Part shown: piece after piece, positions 34,873-44,805 of the stretch
Position numbering within the stretch: the stretch's first letter is position 1
How the letters are laid out: each line of letters begins with the position of its first letter
NCBI RefSeq assembly: GCF_001512295.1
Contig: NZ_LNUP01000002.1
Span: 232,568 to 296,567 of the forward strand
Source: Pseudomonas sp. EpS/L25
GTDB lineage: Bacteria; Pseudomonadota; Gammaproteobacteria; Pseudomonadales; Pseudomonadaceae
Length of the DNA: 64,000 bases
Direction of reading: 5' to 3'
The notes under the pieces: generated by a model
Seen by the model: only the letters and a program-made list of their open reading frames with translations
What the model was told of the DNA's origin: nothing
Database searches by the model: none
Program-made: the position numbers and the translations under genes

Positions 34873-36407
34873 GTACGGCGGTGCTCGAACTGCGCGGCGT
34901 CGCCAAGCGCTATGGCGTGACCCAGGCGCTGGCGGGCGTCGACCTGACCCTGAGGGCCGGCGAGATCCATGGCCTGATCGGCGAGAACGGCGCCGGCAAG
35001 TCCACCCTGATCAAGGTGCTCGCTGGCCTGGTGACTCCCGATGCCGGGGAGTTGCGCCTGGACGGCCAGTCATTGCTCGGCGCGGGTCCGCGCGAGTTGG
35101 CCCGCCGTGGCGTGTCCATCATCCACCAGGAGCGGCTGTTGCCGCCCAACTTCACCCTGGCCGAGGCCTTGTTCTTCGGCCAGGAGCGGCGCCGCGGCCC
35201 GCTCCTGGATCGCCGCGGGCAGGAGCGGGCGGCGGAGCGGCTACTGGCCGAGCGCTTTGGCCTGGACTGCCGCGCGCGAACCCGGGTGGCGGAACTGAGC
35301 AGCGCTGAACAGCAACTGCTGCAGATCAGCCGGGCGCTGCTGGGCACACCCAAGGTGCTGGTGCTCGACGAACCGACGGTAGCCCTGGCCCATGGCGAGG
35401 TGGAGCGCCTGCTCAGGTTGCTGCGCGAGTTGCGCGATCAGGGCCTGGCCTTGCTCTATGTGTCCCACTATCTGCAGGAGGTCGAGCGCCTCTGTGACAG
35501 GGCCACGGTGCTGCGTGGCGGCCAGGTGGTGGCGGAGGTGAAGCCCAGCGTGACGCCGGCGGCGGCCATGGCGCGGTTGATGATCAATCGGGACCTGGGC
35601 GAGGCCTATCCCAGGGCCCGGGCAGCGCCGGGCGAGGTGCTGCTGGAGACTCGCAAGCTGGGCCGTCCGGGCGCCTTCGCCGAGGTCGACCTGCAGGTGC
35701 GCCGCGGCGAGGTGGTCGGGGTGGCCGGACTGGTCGGCTCGGGCGCCAAGGAGTTGCTCAAGACCCTGTTCGGCCTGTTGCCGGTGACCGAGGGTGAGTT
35801 GCTGCTGGAGGGGCGTCCGCAACGTTTCGCCCATCCCCGGGCCGCGGTGCGGGCGGGTCTGGCGCTGTTGCCGGAGAATCGCCGGCAGCAGGGCGTGGCC
35901 CTGGACCTTACCGTGACCGAGAATCTCACCCTGGCCGCCCTGGAGCGTTTCAGCTGGTTCGGTCTACGCCGGCCAGGCGCCGAACGCCAAGCCGCACTTC
36001 GATTGCGCCAGGCGCTGGACATCCGCACCCCGGACCTGGAGACGCCGGTGCGGCACCTCAGTGGTGGCAACCAGCAGAAGGTCGCCCTCGGCAAATGGCT
36101 GGCCCGGGACGCGCGGCTCTATCTGCTGGACGAACCCAGCGTGGGCATCGACCTCGCCGCGCGAGCCGAACTCTATCGCCAGGTCGCCCGGCTGGTGGAG
36201 CAGGGCGCCGGGGTGTTGATCCTGTCGGTGGACTTGCCCGAGTTGCTCAACCTCTGCGATCGCATTCACGTGATGCACCGCGGACGATTGCTACCGGCGC
36301 GCCCGGCCAAGGAACTGAGCACCGAGGAGCTGCTGGCCACCGCCACCGGCGCTCTGGCACCGGCTGCGGACGCGACGAGGAGGGCGGGTCTTGGCCTCGC
36401 ATCCTGA
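34869..36407 (+). CDS. sugar-type ABC importer ATPase with two nucleotide-binding domains (RbsA-like)
   Basis: A 512-residue tandem ATPase. Domain 1: Walker A GENGAGKST near residue 39, an unusual signature ELSSAEQQLLQISRALL, Walker B VLVLDEPTVAL. Domain 2: a degenerate Walker A (GLVGSGAKELL), an intact signature LSGGNQQKVALGKWL and Walker B LYLLDEPSVGIDL. One good and one degenerate site is normal for RbsA/MglA-type ATPases, though the first signature departs from the usual LSVGQQQ. The start is GTG within the binding-protein stop (GTGA), and the end overlaps the first permease gene by 17 bases, so translation is coupled. Confidence 0.9.
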   Translation: MSTAVLELRGVAKRYGVTQALAGVDLTLRAGEIHGLIGENGAGKSTLIKVLAGLVTPDAGELRLDGQSLLGAGPRELARRGVSIIHQERLLPPNFTLAEALFFGQERRRGPLLDRRGQERAAERLLAERFGLDCRARTRVAELSSAEQQLLQISRALLGTPKVLVLDEPTVALAHGEVERLLRLLRELRDQGLALLYVSHYLQEVERLCDRATVLRGGQVVAEVKPSVTPAAAMARLMINRDLGEAYPRARAAPGEVLLETRKLGRPGAFAEVDLQVRRGEVVGVAGLVGSGAKELLKTLFGLLPVTEGELLLEGRPQRFAHPRAAVRAGLALLPENRRQQGVALDLTVTENLTLAALERFSWFGLRRPGAERQAALRLRQALDIRTPDLETPVRHLSGGNQQKVALGKWLARDARLYLLDEPSVGIDLAARAELYRQVARLVEQGAGVLILSVDLPELLNLCDRIHVMHRGRLLPARPAKELSTEELLATATGALAPAADATRRAGLGLAS

Positions 36408-37380
36408 ACAATTGACCGCGCCCGCCCTGGGTGCGTGGCTGGACGTCTGCCGCCACGGCGCGCTGCTGGCCTTCGTGCTGATCGCCGCCCTGTTCGCCTG
36501 GCGGGCGCCAGGGTTCCTGGGCGCCGGCAATCTCGCCAATATCCTGGCCCAGGCCGCCATTCCCGGCATCCTGGCGCTGGGCCTCACCCTGGTGATCGTC
36601 GGTGGGGGTGGCAACGTCCTGGCCGGGGGGCTGGATCTGTCGCTGGCGGCCAATCTTGGACTCTGCGCAGCGGTCCAGGCGATCCTGGTCAACGCGGGGT
36701 ACGGCGCGCCGCTGGCCATCGGCCTGACCCTGGCATGCGGCCTGCTGGTAGGGACGGTCAACGGCCTGGCGGTGACCCTGCTGGGCCTGTCGCCGCTGCT
36801 CACGACCCTGGCCAGCCTCAATGTGGTGGCCGGGCTGGAACTGGTCCTGAGCGAAAATACCGTGCTGCCGGCCAGCGCGCCCTGGCTGGATGGGCTGGCC
36901 CTCGGCAGCCTGCTGGGCATCCCGGCTCCCGGTTGGGTGCTGCTGGCGACCGCCCTGGTGCTGGCGGTGCTGCTGCAGCGCACCCCCTACGGCCTGCGGT
37001 TGGCGGCGGTGGGCGATCATCCCGAAGCGGCGCGGGCCGCGGGCCTGCCGGTACGGGCGCTGGTGTTTTCCAGCTATCTGCTGGCGGGTGGTTGCGCGGG
37101 CCTGGCGGCGCTGCTGTCGGTGGCCTGGTTCAGCGGTAGTACGCCCGGGTCCGGCGAGTTGCTGCTGCCGGTGGTGGCCATCGCCTTTCTCGGTACGGTG
37201 TTTTCCTGGCGCTCCCAGCCGAGTGTCGGCGGCACCCTGCTGGCGGCGTTGCTGGTGGGCATGCTCGGCAATGGCTTCCAGTTGCTCGGAGTGAGCAGCT
37301 TCCTGGTCAATGGCGTGCAGGGCACGCTGATCCTGCTGGTGGTGGCAGCGGCCAGTCTGCGCAAGGAGGGCAGCCGATGA
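36391..37380 (+). CDS. sugar-type ABC permease (RbsC-like), first of two
   Basis: A 329-residue inner-membrane permease with about 8-10 helices. Segments IPGILALGLTLVIVGGGGNVLAGGLDLS and GLRLAAVGDHPEAARAAGLPVRALVFSSYLLAG (coupling-helix region) are characteristic of the ribose/galactose-type permease family. The start is TTG, preceded by GAGGAGG with 7-base spacing and lying inside the ATPase gene. No ATG offers a better start. It pairs with the next permease to form a heterodimeric channel. Confidence 0.88.
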   Translation: MASHPEQLTAPALGAWLDVCRHGALLAFVLIAALFAWRAPGFLGAGNLANILAQAAIPGILALGLTLVIVGGGGNVLAGGLDLSLAANLGLCAAVQAILVNAGYGAPLAIGLTLACGLLVGTVNGLAVTLLGLSPLLTTLASLNVVAGLELVLSENTVLPASAPWLDGLALGSLLGIPAPGWVLLATALVLAVLLQRTPYGLRLAAVGDHPEAARAAGLPVRALVFSSYLLAGGCAGLAALLSVAWFSGSTPGSGELLLPVVAIAFLGTVFSWRSQPSVGGTLLAALLVGMLGNGFQLLGVSSFLVNGVQGTLILLVVAAASLRKEGSR

Positions 37381-38330
37381 ACGCGACCCTCGCCCTCGGC
37401 CGTCCCGGCCTGCGCCTGGCCTTGCCGCTGCTGTTCCTGACGCTGGTGGTGGTCTTCGCCCTGGCCGCGCCCGGTTTTCTCAGCCGGGGCAACCTGCTCA
37501 GCCTGCTGCTGAACAATGGCCTGGTGCCGGTGCTGGTGGCCCTGGGGCTGACCTACGCCATCGCCGCGGGCGGCATCGATCTCTCGGTGGGCATCGCCCT
37601 GGACCTGGCGGCCTTCGGTTGCATCGCCCTGCTCAACGCCGGCTGGCCGCTGCCCGTGGCGCTTGCCGGTGGCCTGGGGCTCGGGCTGCTGGTCGGCCTG
37701 GCCAATGCCCTGCTGGTGGCCGGCGTGGGGCTGTCGCCTTTCCTCGCCAGCCTGGGGCTGCTGTTCATCGGTACCAGCCTGCAACAACTGCTGTCCGAGG
37801 GCGGCCTGCCGCTGTACCTGAGACCCGAGGTCAGGCCAGCCACGGGCAGTTGGCTCGGGGTGCCGGCGGCGGTCTGGACAGTACTGTTGCTGGCCACGCT
37901 CTACGGCCTGGTACTGGCCCGTGGGCGCCTGGGCCGCGCCTTGCTGGCGCTGGGCAGCCAGCCGCTGGTGGCGCGTTACTCGGGGCTGGCGCTGCGGCGC
38001 CTGGCGCTCTGGACCTGCCTGGCCACTGCCCTGGCCGCGGCGGTGGCGGGAATGCTGCTGGCCCTGCGCATCGATGCCTATGTGCCGCTCTCGGGCAATG
38101 CCTATCTCATCAATGGCATCGGCGCCGTCTTCATCGGCGCCAGCCTGAATCGCCATGGCCGGCCCAACGTGCCCGGCACCCTGCTGGGCGTGCTGCTGCT
38201 GGCGGTGGCCGCCAACGGCCTGCTGCTGGTGGGCTGGAATTTCTACTGGCAGCAGGTGGCCACCGGGCTGCTGATTCTCTTGGTGCTGACCCTCAATCAA
38301 CTCGCCCGGCGCCACGACGCCTCCCATTAG
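37377..38330 (+). CDS. sugar-type ABC permease (RbsC-like), second of two
   Basis: A 317-residue inner-membrane permease of the same family as its neighbour: VLVALGLTYAIAAGGIDLSVGIALDLAAFG and the coupling-helix region GRALLALGSQPLVARYSGLALRRLALWT. It starts inside the stop of the first permease (ATGA). Two separate permease genes with a fused ATPase is the pattern of AI-2, rhamnose and some polyol importers rather than of ribose itself. It completes the transporter. Confidence 0.88.
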   Translation: MNATLALGRPGLRLALPLLFLTLVVVFALAAPGFLSRGNLLSLLLNNGLVPVLVALGLTYAIAAGGIDLSVGIALDLAAFGCIALLNAGWPLPVALAGGLGLGLLVGLANALLVAGVGLSPFLASLGLLFIGTSLQQLLSEGGLPLYLRPEVRPATGSWLGVPAAVWTVLLLATLYGLVLARGRLGRALLALGSQPLVARYSGLALRRLALWTCLATALAAAVAGMLLALRIDAYVPLSGNAYLINGIGAVFIGASLNRHGRPNVPGTLLGVLLLAVAANGLLLVGWNFYWQQVATGLLILLVLTLNQLARRHDASH

Positions 38331-38338
38331 GAGTCTCC

Positions 38339-39742
38339 ATGTCCCGTGAAATCCGCCTCAACGCCTTCGACATGAATTGCGTGGCCCACCAATCCCCCGG
38401 ACTCTGGCGCCACCCGCGCGACCGCTCCTGGGACTACAAGGACCTCGAGTACTGGACGGAGCTGGCGCAGTTGCTCGAACGCGGCCTGTTCGACGGTCTG
38501 TTCATCGCCGACGTCCTCGGCCTCTACGACGTCTACGGTGGCGGCCCGGAAGCCACCCTGCGCGAGGCTACCCAGGTGCCGGTCAACGATCCTCTGGCGC
38601 TGATCACCCCCATGGCGGCGGTGACCCGCCACCTGGGCTTCGGCCTGACCGCCTCCCTGAGTTTCGAGCATCCCTATCCCTTCGCCCGCCGGCTCTCCAC
38701 CCTGGATCACCTGACCAAGGGGCGCATCGGCTGGAACATCGTCACCTCCTACCTGGAAAGTGGCGCGCGCAATCTCGGCCAGTCCGCCCAGGCCGACCAC
38801 GATGCCCGCTACGACTACGCCGAGGAATACCTGCAGGTCGTCTACAAGCTGCTGGAAGGCAGCTGGGAGGAGGGCGCGGTGGTGCGCGACCGCGCCTCCG
38901 GTCGCTTCACCGATCCGGCCAAGGTGCATCCCATCGGCCACCACGGCCGGCATTTCCAGGTACCGGGCTACCACCTCTGCGAACCTTCGCCACAACGCAC
39001 CCCGGTGCTCTACCAGGCCGGCGCCAGCAGTCGTGGCCGCCAATTCGCCGCCGAGCACGCCGAATGCGTCTTCGTCGCCGCGCCGTCCAAGACGGTGCTC
39101 AAGAGGACGGTGGCCGATATCCGTCGGCGGGCCGTCGAGGCGGGTCGTGATCCGCGCCAGGTGCTGATCTTCAATCTGCAGACGGTCATCGTCGGCGCGA
39201 CCGATGCCCAGGCCCGGGCCAAGTGGCAGGACTACAAGGACTACGTCAGCTACGAAGGCGCCCTGACGCTGATCTCCGGCTGGACCGGCATCGATTTCGC
39301 CGCCTACCGCCCGGACCAGGTACTCAAGCACCTGCACACCAACGCCATCCAGTCGGCGGTGGAAGCCTTCTCCACCGCCGATCCCGGCAGGCAATGGACG
39401 GTGCAGGAGCTGGCCGACTGGGTCGGCATCGGCGGTTTCGGACCGCTGCTGGTGGGTAGCGCCGCGACGGTGGCGGACGAGCTGCAGAGCTGGGTCGAGG
39501 AAACCGATGTGGATGGCTTCAACCTGGCCTATGCGGTGACCCACGAGACCTTCGCCGACGTGGTGGAGCTGCTGGTGCCGGAACTGCAACGGCGCGGCGT
39601 CTACAAAGGCGCCTACCGGAGCGGCACCCTGCGCGAAAAGCTGGGCGGTGCCGGACCGCTGTTGCCGGCGGAGCATCCCGCCGCAGGCTATCGGGACCTG
39701 GCGCGGCACCGGGACCAGCCCAAGGTGCGCCAACCAGCCTGA
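38339..39742 (+). CDS. FMNH2-dependent LLM-class monooxygenase (NtaA/DszA/SnaA type)
   Basis: A 467-residue bacterial-luciferase-like monooxygenase. Family segments: GLFIADVLGLYDVYGG, ITPMAAVTRHLGFGLTASLSFEHPYPFARRLSTLDHLTKGRIGWNIVTSYLESGARN, and a C-terminal VDGFNLAYAVTHETFADVVELLVPEL. These place it with nitrilotriacetate, dibenzothiophene-sulfone and dimethylsulfide monooxygenases. It needs reduced flavin from a reductase that is not encoded here. It starts 8 bases after the last permease and closes the operon. It most likely cleaves a C-S or C-N bond in the imported compound. The frame continues upstream, but this ATG (GGAGTCTCC before it) is the family start. Confidence 0.9.
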   Translation: MSREIRLNAFDMNCVAHQSPGLWRHPRDRSWDYKDLEYWTELAQLLERGLFDGLFIADVLGLYDVYGGGPEATLREATQVPVNDPLALITPMAAVTRHLGFGLTASLSFEHPYPFARRLSTLDHLTKGRIGWNIVTSYLESGARNLGQSAQADHDARYDYAEEYLQVVYKLLEGSWEEGAVVRDRASGRFTDPAKVHPIGHHGRHFQVPGYHLCEPSPQRTPVLYQAGASSRGRQFAAEHAECVFVAAPSKTVLKRTVADIRRRAVEAGRDPRQVLIFNLQTVIVGATDAQARAKWQDYKDYVSYEGALTLISGWTGIDFAAYRPDQVLKHLHTNAIQSAVEAFSTADPGRQWTVQELADWVGIGGFGPLLVGSAATVADELQSWVEETDVDGFNLAYAVTHETFADVVELLVPELQRRGVYKGAYRSGTLREKLGGAGPLLPAEHPAAGYRDLARHRDQPKVRQPA

Positions 39743-39818
39743 GGGCCTGACGCGCCTGGCAGGCCACGCTTCCCTCTCGGCGAATACTCCGGGGAGCGAC
39801 GGGCTGTTCAGTCCGTCG

Positions 39819-42287
39819 TCAGGGTACCCAGTGCGCGGCCGCCTCTTCCAGGATCTCCTGTAGGCGCCGCGACAGCTCTTCCACCGAATAGGGCTTGTGG
39901 ATCAACTCGAAACCCTGGGCATTGTTGGTGGCGAGGACGTGGCTGTAGCCGGAGGTCAGTAGCACCGGCAGGCTGCGATACAGGCGTCTGATCTCGATGG
40001 CGAGTTCCAGGCCGCTCAGGCCGGGCATGACCACGTCGGAGAACACCACGTCGTAGTGTCCTGGCCGCTCGGCGAGCAGCGCCAGGGCGAGTTCCGCGCT
40101 CGACACCAGCTCAGGGCGATAGCCGAGATCCCGCAGGGAAGCGACGGCGAAGGTGCCCACGTCGAGGTTGTCCTCGACCACCAGCACCGCGATGCCGTGG
40201 CCATCGGCGACTGCCGGCGGTGTGCTGGTGATCACCGGGCCTGCCTCGCCAGTTACCAGCGGCAGGTAGAGGCGGAAGGTGGTGCCACGCCCGACCTCGC
40301 TGGTCACGCGGATCTCGCCGCCGGATTGCTTGATGAAGCCGAATACCTGGCTCAGGCCGAGCCCGGTACCCTGGCCGACTCTCTTGGTGGTGAAGAAGGG
40401 TTCGAAGATCTGTTCCAGGTGTTCCCGGGCGATGCCGCTGCCGGTGTCGGTGATCGACATGACCACCGCCGGCAAGTCGCTGCCTGCCTGCGACGGGCTT
40501 TCCGGAATGGCGGCGACGGTTTCGATGGCGAGGGTCAGACGACCGGCACCGTCCATGGCATCGCGGGCGTTGACCGCCATGTTCACCAGGGCAGTGTCGA
40601 ACTGGCCGGGATCGGCGTAGACCAGGCAGGGCGTCTCCGGCAAGTCCACCTCGATCTGGATGCGTGAGCCCAGCAGCGTCCCCAGCATGTCGTGCAGGGC
40701 GCGTACGTTGGCGCTCGCCGAGAACACCTCCGGCGTGAGGGCTTGGCGCCGGGCGAAGGCCAGCAGCTGTCCCGTCAGCTTCGCCGCGCGGTCGATGGTC
40801 GTGGAAATGGCGTTGATGTAGCGGTCGCGCCGTTCTTCGCTCAGGTTCGGACGTTTGAGCAGATCGCAGGACGACTTGATCACCGTCAGCAGGTTATTGA
40901 AGTCGTGGGCCACCCCACCGGTGAGCTGGCCGATGGCCTCCATCTTCTGGGACTGGCGCAGGGCATCCTCGGCATTAGCCAGGTCCAGGGCGTTCTGCCG
41001 TTGCTCAGAGACGTCGCGGACCGTGGCATAGATTAGCCCGTCGTTGTACACGGCATTCCAGGACAACCAGCGATAGGAGCCATCGCGGTGACGGTAGCGG
41101 TTCTCGAAGTTGCTCACTGGCTTGCCCTGCCGCAGGGCACCGAAGGCCTGGCGCGTGGCGGCCAGGTCGTCAGGATGGACGAAGGACACGAAGGGCTCGG
41201 CCTTGAGCTCCTCCAGCGTCCAGCCGAGCGTCTGTACCCAGGCCGGATTGAGGCTGAGGAAGAAGCCGTCGAGACTGGCCACGCAGAGTGGATCGGTCGA
41301 GCACTGCCAGATCTGGTCGCGTTCGGCCGTGCGCGCCGAGACCTGGCGCTCCAGGTCATCATTGAGTGTCGACATGGCGTCGGTGCGCGCCCGCTGGGCC
41401 TTTTCCGCCAGGATGCGACCACTGATATCACGCGAGATACAGATGATCTTCGGGCGGTCGCTGCCGGCCACCTCGAACGGCGAACAGGACACCTCCCACC
41501 AGCGCGGTTCGCCCCGCGCCGTCGGGCAGAAACCCTCCACCCGTGTCGTCCGTCCCTCAGCCGCCGTTGCCACGGCCTGGCGGATCTTCCAGCCTTCTTC
41601 TTCCGGCCAGAGCGCCGCGTATTCCTGCCCGAGAACCTGGTCCACGGACTGCAGCTGATTCAGCTCCAGGCCCTGGCCGTTCATGAATTCGATATGGCCT
41701 TCGGCGGACAGCACCTTGACGCAATCCAGGCTGGCCTTGAGCAGGCTGCGCGAGAAGGCCTCGCTGTGCAGGACGTTGCGTGCCGCCTGGAAGCGGCGCT
41801 GCGCCGCTATTTCCAGGGCGATCATGCCGGCGAACAGCTCGAAGGTCGCCAGCACTTCCGGGCGACTGGGCTGGGCGGGCCGCGGATCTATCGCGCAAAG
41901 AGTGCCGAAAAAGCTGCCATCTTCCAGCACGATGGGTACGGAGATGTAGCTGCGCAAACCGTACTGCCGGGGGGTGTGGTGACTGCGGTAGCGGTCGTCC
42001 TGCGCCACATCGTCGATCACCACCGGCTGCCGGTGGTCGCGGATCTCGTCGCAGATCGTCGATTCGACCACCAGCTCGTCGCCGGGCCCGAGGCCGAAGC
42101 CGATGAGATCGAGGGTGCAGCAGGCGATCCAGCGATCATCGGTCACCCGCGCCACCGCGGCGAAGCCCATGCCCGTCAGCCGGCACACCGTGTCCAGGAT
42201 GCGCGGAATCGCGGCGATCTCTGCCACGAGGTCGACGTCTTGCGCGAGACTGGAGGAAAGGCTGGAAGTCGGGGGCGTGGTGCTCAT
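39819..42287 (-). CDS. hybrid sensor histidine kinase (GAF-PAS-PAS-kinase-receiver)
   Basis: An 822-residue, apparently cytoplasmic hybrid kinase. A GAF domain (about 20-165) is followed by two PAS domains (about 170-290 and 315-440), the phosphoacceptor H-box [17 protein letters not shown] near residue 460, an ATPase domain with [22 protein letters not shown] and [18 protein letters not shown], and a C-terminal receiver with phosphoacceptor Asp in VFSDVVMPG near residue 750. No LOV Cys motif is seen in the PAS domains, and no transmembrane helix. No partner regulator is adjacent. The signal is unknown. Confidence 0.92.
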   Translation of the reverse strand: MSTTPPTSSLSSSLAQDVDLVAEIAAIPRILDTVCRLTGMGFAAVARVTDDRWIACCTLDLIGFGLGPGDELVVESTICDEIRDHRQPVVIDDVAQDDRYRSHHTPRQYGLRSYISVPIVLEDGSFFGTLCAIDPRPAQPSRPEVLATFELFAGMIALEIAAQRRFQAARNVLHSEAFSRSLLKASLDCVKVLSAEGHIEFMNGQGLELNQLQSVDQVLGQEYAALWPEEEGWKIRQAVATAAEGRTTRVEGFCPTARGEPRWWEVSCSPFEVAGSDRPKIICISRDISGRILAEKAQRARTDAMSTLNDDLERQVSARTAERDQIWQCSTDPLCVASLDGFFLSLNPAWVQTLGWTLEELKAEPFVSFVHPDDLAATRQAFGALRQGKPVSNFENRYRHRDGSYRWLSWNAVYNDGLIYATVRDVSEQRQNALDLANAEDALRQSQKMEAIGQLTGGVAHDFNNLLTVIKSSCDLLKRPNLSEERRDRYINAISTTIDRAAKLTGQLLAFARRQALTPEVFSASANVRALHDMLGTLLGSRIQIEVDLPETPCLVYADPGQFDTALVNMAVNARDAMDGAGRLTLAIETVAAIPESPSQAGSDLPAVVMSITDTGSGIAREHLEQIFEPFFTTKRVGQGTGLGLSQVFGFIKQSGGEIRVTSEVGRGTTFRLYLPLVTGEAGPVITSTPPAVADGHGIAVLVVEDNLDVGTFAVASLRDLGYRPELVSSAELALALLAERPGHYDVVFSDVVMPGLSGLELAIEIRRLYRSLPVLLTSGYSHVLATNNAQGFELIHKPYSVEELSRRLQEILEEAAAHWVP

Positions 42288-42796
42288 CGGACCGCTCGTA
42301 CGTCGCCCGGGCCGGGCAGAAGGGGAATTAGCGAGCGACCGGCTGACGCCTTCGCTACGGGATGCTCGAGGCAGTCGTTACAGGCCGTGCTCGGCCAGTA
42401 TAGCGGTCGCCCAAGCGCAGCGGTCGATCGTGTTATTGCGATAACGGATAACTTGCGCACAGCGCGGCCTCCTTCGTCCTCTTGGCCGCAGGGCGCGCCA
42501 GGTTGCTCCCTGCGGCCACCACGACTCGTTCCTCGGGCGGAACCGCTGGGCCCCGACCAGGGCAGGCCGTGATCAGGCCGTGAGCGGAGAGAAGGGTGGC
42601 TGGCGCAGGCGACGAACGGCAAGGCCAGTATCTGCGCGCGGAACCACTGGCTGGCTGCCGCGCAACGCCCGGTGCAGAGCCTGCGCAGGGCATTGCGGCG
42701 GCACTTTCGGGCTGGACGTCCGGTCGTAACTAGGCTTCGCCTGGTCGGTGAGCCGGCCCCGCGTCTTTCCCCACGCTCCGCTCCGAGACGACTCCT
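42288..42796. other. 509-base intergenic region with one strong inverted repeat
   Basis: I see no supported gene. The only clear structure is an 11-bp perfect stem (TGGCCGCAGGG paired with its complement, 42483-42518) with a 14-base loop and no T tract. The region should hold the leftward promoter of the kinase gene and the rightward promoter of the DMT gene, but no convincing -35/-10 pair stands out. Confidence 0.5.
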
Positions 42797-43246
42797 ATGA
42801 ATACCGCGAATTGGGCTTACCTCCTCATCGTCGTTGCCGGCTTCCTGCAGGCCGCGGGCGCGGCCATGAACGGCTCGCTCAACAAGGCCTTGGTCAATCC
42901 CTGGCTGGCCACTTCCGTGTCGTTCGTGATGGTCACCTTCGTGGCGGTGGGGCTGTTCATCTGCATGCCCAGGCCGCTCCCGTCGGTCAATCAGATCGGC
43001 GACATGCCCTGGTGGGCGCCTCTCGGTGGCATCGCCGGTGCCGTCGCGGTCTTCGCCGGACTCCTCTTCATCCAGCGGCTCGGTGCGGCTCCGGTGAATG
43101 GGGTCACCATCACCGCCAACCTCATCGCCAGCCTGGCCATCGATCATTTCGGCCTGTTCTCCATGGAGCAGCACGCAGTCAACGGTTGGCGCCTGCTGGG
43201 TGCGGTCTTCATGATCGCCGGGGTCGTCCTGATCGCTCGCTTCTGA
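42797..43246 (+). CDS. DMT-superfamily small transporter (YdcZ/DUF606-like)
   Basis: A 149-residue membrane protein with about five helices: LLIVVAGFLQAAGAAMNGSLNKAL at the start and NGVTITANLIASLAIDHFGLF near the end. This is the half-size DMT form which works as a homo- or heterodimer. Substrates are unknown for most members. It stands alone; the next gene is 180 bases downstream. Confidence 0.85.
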   Translation: MNTANWAYLLIVVAGFLQAAGAAMNGSLNKALVNPWLATSVSFVMVTFVAVGLFICMPRPLPSVNQIGDMPWWAPLGGIAGAVAVFAGLLFIQRLGAAPVNGVTITANLIASLAIDHFGLFSMEQHAVNGWRLLGAVFMIAGVVLIARF

Positions 43247-43372
43247 ACAGCCACAGCTATTCGTCCTATGCCGGCTTGCCCTTCCGCCGGAAAGGCAACA
43301 GTCGCTACCTCTCCTGGCCTCGCTGCTTCAGTTCGGGGTTGCTGGGGTGCGGCCCGAGTTCCCCCTGCGTCC

Positions 43373-43402
43373 TTGTTGCGACTACAGTTGTCTGACTAAT
43401 TA
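43373..43402 (+). promoter_or_regulatory. possible promoter for the carboxypeptidase gene
   Basis: TTGTTG followed after 18 bases by TAATTA, in an unusually AT-rich stretch ending 25 bases before the carboxypeptidase ATG. Neither element is full consensus. Confidence 0.35.
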
Positions 43403-43426
43403 AAACAGACCAACAGGGAAAGCCCG

Positions 43427-44659
43427 ATGTCCGCTTCGTTCTTCCGTTCGACCCTCGCCGCCGTTTTCGCCGGCTGTATCGCCTTGCCCGCCAGCGCCGC
43501 GCTCGACGAGCGCGTCAAGTCCGCTGCGGAGCAGGCCAGGACACCGGCCCTCAAGCTGCTGGAGCAACTGGTGAACATCGACTCGGGTTCCGGCTACGCA
43601 CCGGGTTTGACCGAAGTCGGCAACCTCGTCGGTGCCGAGTTGAAGAAGCTCGGTGCCACCCTCCAGCAGGTACCGAACACCGCGCCGGACCGGAGCCAGC
43701 ATCTGGTGGCGACGCTGAAGGGCACCGGCAAGGCCAGGATCCTGCTGTTGGCGCACCTGGACACGGTGTTCAAGGAAGGGACGGCCAAGGCGCGGCCATA
43801 CCGCACCGACGGACAGCGCGCCTATGGCCCGGGCGTGTCCGACGACAAGGGCGGCATCGTGGTCGCCCTGGCGGCGCTGGACATCCTCAAGACCCTCGAC
43901 TTCAAGGACTATGGACAGATCACCCTGCTGCTGGACGCCAGCGAGGAAACCGGTTCCCCGGCCGCCACCGAGCTGATCGCCAGCACCGCCAAACAGCACG
44001 ATGTGGTGCTCAACCTGGAGCCGGGACGCCCGGCCGATGGCCTGGTGGTGTGGCGCAAGGGCAGTGCCACGGCCGTGGTGGAGGTCAAGGGCAAGGCGTC
44101 CCACGCCGGCGTTTCCCCGGAACTGGGGCGCAACGCCGCCACCGAGGTGGCGCACCAGGTACTGCAGCTGGGCAACCTGGGCGACGCGGAGAAGAAAACC
44201 TCGGTCAACTTCACCGTGATCGAGGCGGGTGACCGGATCAACGTGATCCCCGACCATGCCGTCGCCAAGGCCGATGTGCGCGCCGCGCTGCCGGAGGAGT
44301 TCGACCGGGTGGAACAGGACCTGGCACGGATCGCCGCCAACAGGCAGGTTCCCGATACCGAGGTGACCACTCGCCTGGAGCGCGGCCTGCCGCCGATGCC
44401 GCAGACCCCGGCGAGCGATCGGCTGCTGGCCATGGCCCAGGGCATCTATGGCGAGCTGGGCCGCACGCTGACCGTGGAAGGCAGCGGCGGCGCGGCGGAT
44501 GCCAGCATCGCGGCCGGCGCCGGCGTGCCTACCCTGGATGGCTTCGGCATCGTCGGCGGCAAGCTCCACACGCCCGAGGAGTACATCGAGCTGGACAGCG
44601 TGGCGCCGCGCATCTACCTGCTCACGCGGATGCTGGTGGAGCTGTCACAAGGCAAATGA
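43427..44659 (+). CDS. M20-family glutamate carboxypeptidase (CPG2-like)
   Basis: A 410-residue exported zinc peptidase. A signal peptide (about 1-24, ending ASAA) precedes the catalytic domain. Metal ligands and catalytic residues are in LLLAHLDTVFKEG (His, Asp), PGVSDDKGGIVVAL (bridging Asp), LDASEETGSPA (Glu pair), NLEPGRPADG (Glu) and the C-terminal GGKLHTPEEYIEL (His). The dimer domain contains GKASHAGVSPELGRNA. It closely matches the Pseudomonas carboxypeptidase that removes C-terminal glutamate from folates and N-acylglutamates. Expected in the periplasm, monocistronic. Confidence 0.91.
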   Translation: MSASFFRSTLAAVFAGCIALPASAALDERVKSAAEQARTPALKLLEQLVNIDSGSGYAPGLTEVGNLVGAELKKLGATLQQVPNTAPDRSQHLVATLKGTGKARILLLAHLDTVFKEGTAKARPYRTDGQRAYGPGVSDDKGGIVVALAALDILKTLDFKDYGQITLLLDASEETGSPAATELIASTAKQHDVVLNLEPGRPADGLVVWRKGSATAVVEVKGKASHAGVSPELGRNAATEVAHQVLQLGNLGDAEKKTSVNFTVIEAGDRINVIPDHAVAKADVRAALPEEFDRVEQDLARIAANRQVPDTEVTTRLERGLPPMPQTPASDRLLAMAQGIYGELGRTLTVEGSGGAADASIAAGAGVPTLDGFGIVGGKLHTPEEYIELDSVAPRIYLLTRMLVELSQGK

Positions 44660-44805
44660 AGGGCTCGCTCCAGGCGGGCGGCCGTCCGCCGGATGCCGAC
44701 TCTCCCGCACCCACGGCAGGCCGCAGCCGTAGGTGAGGGTTTCGTTGCGCACAGGTGCTCAGGTACCGCAGGGGCAACCTGCCTCCGGGTGAGGGCACCC
44801 AGGCC

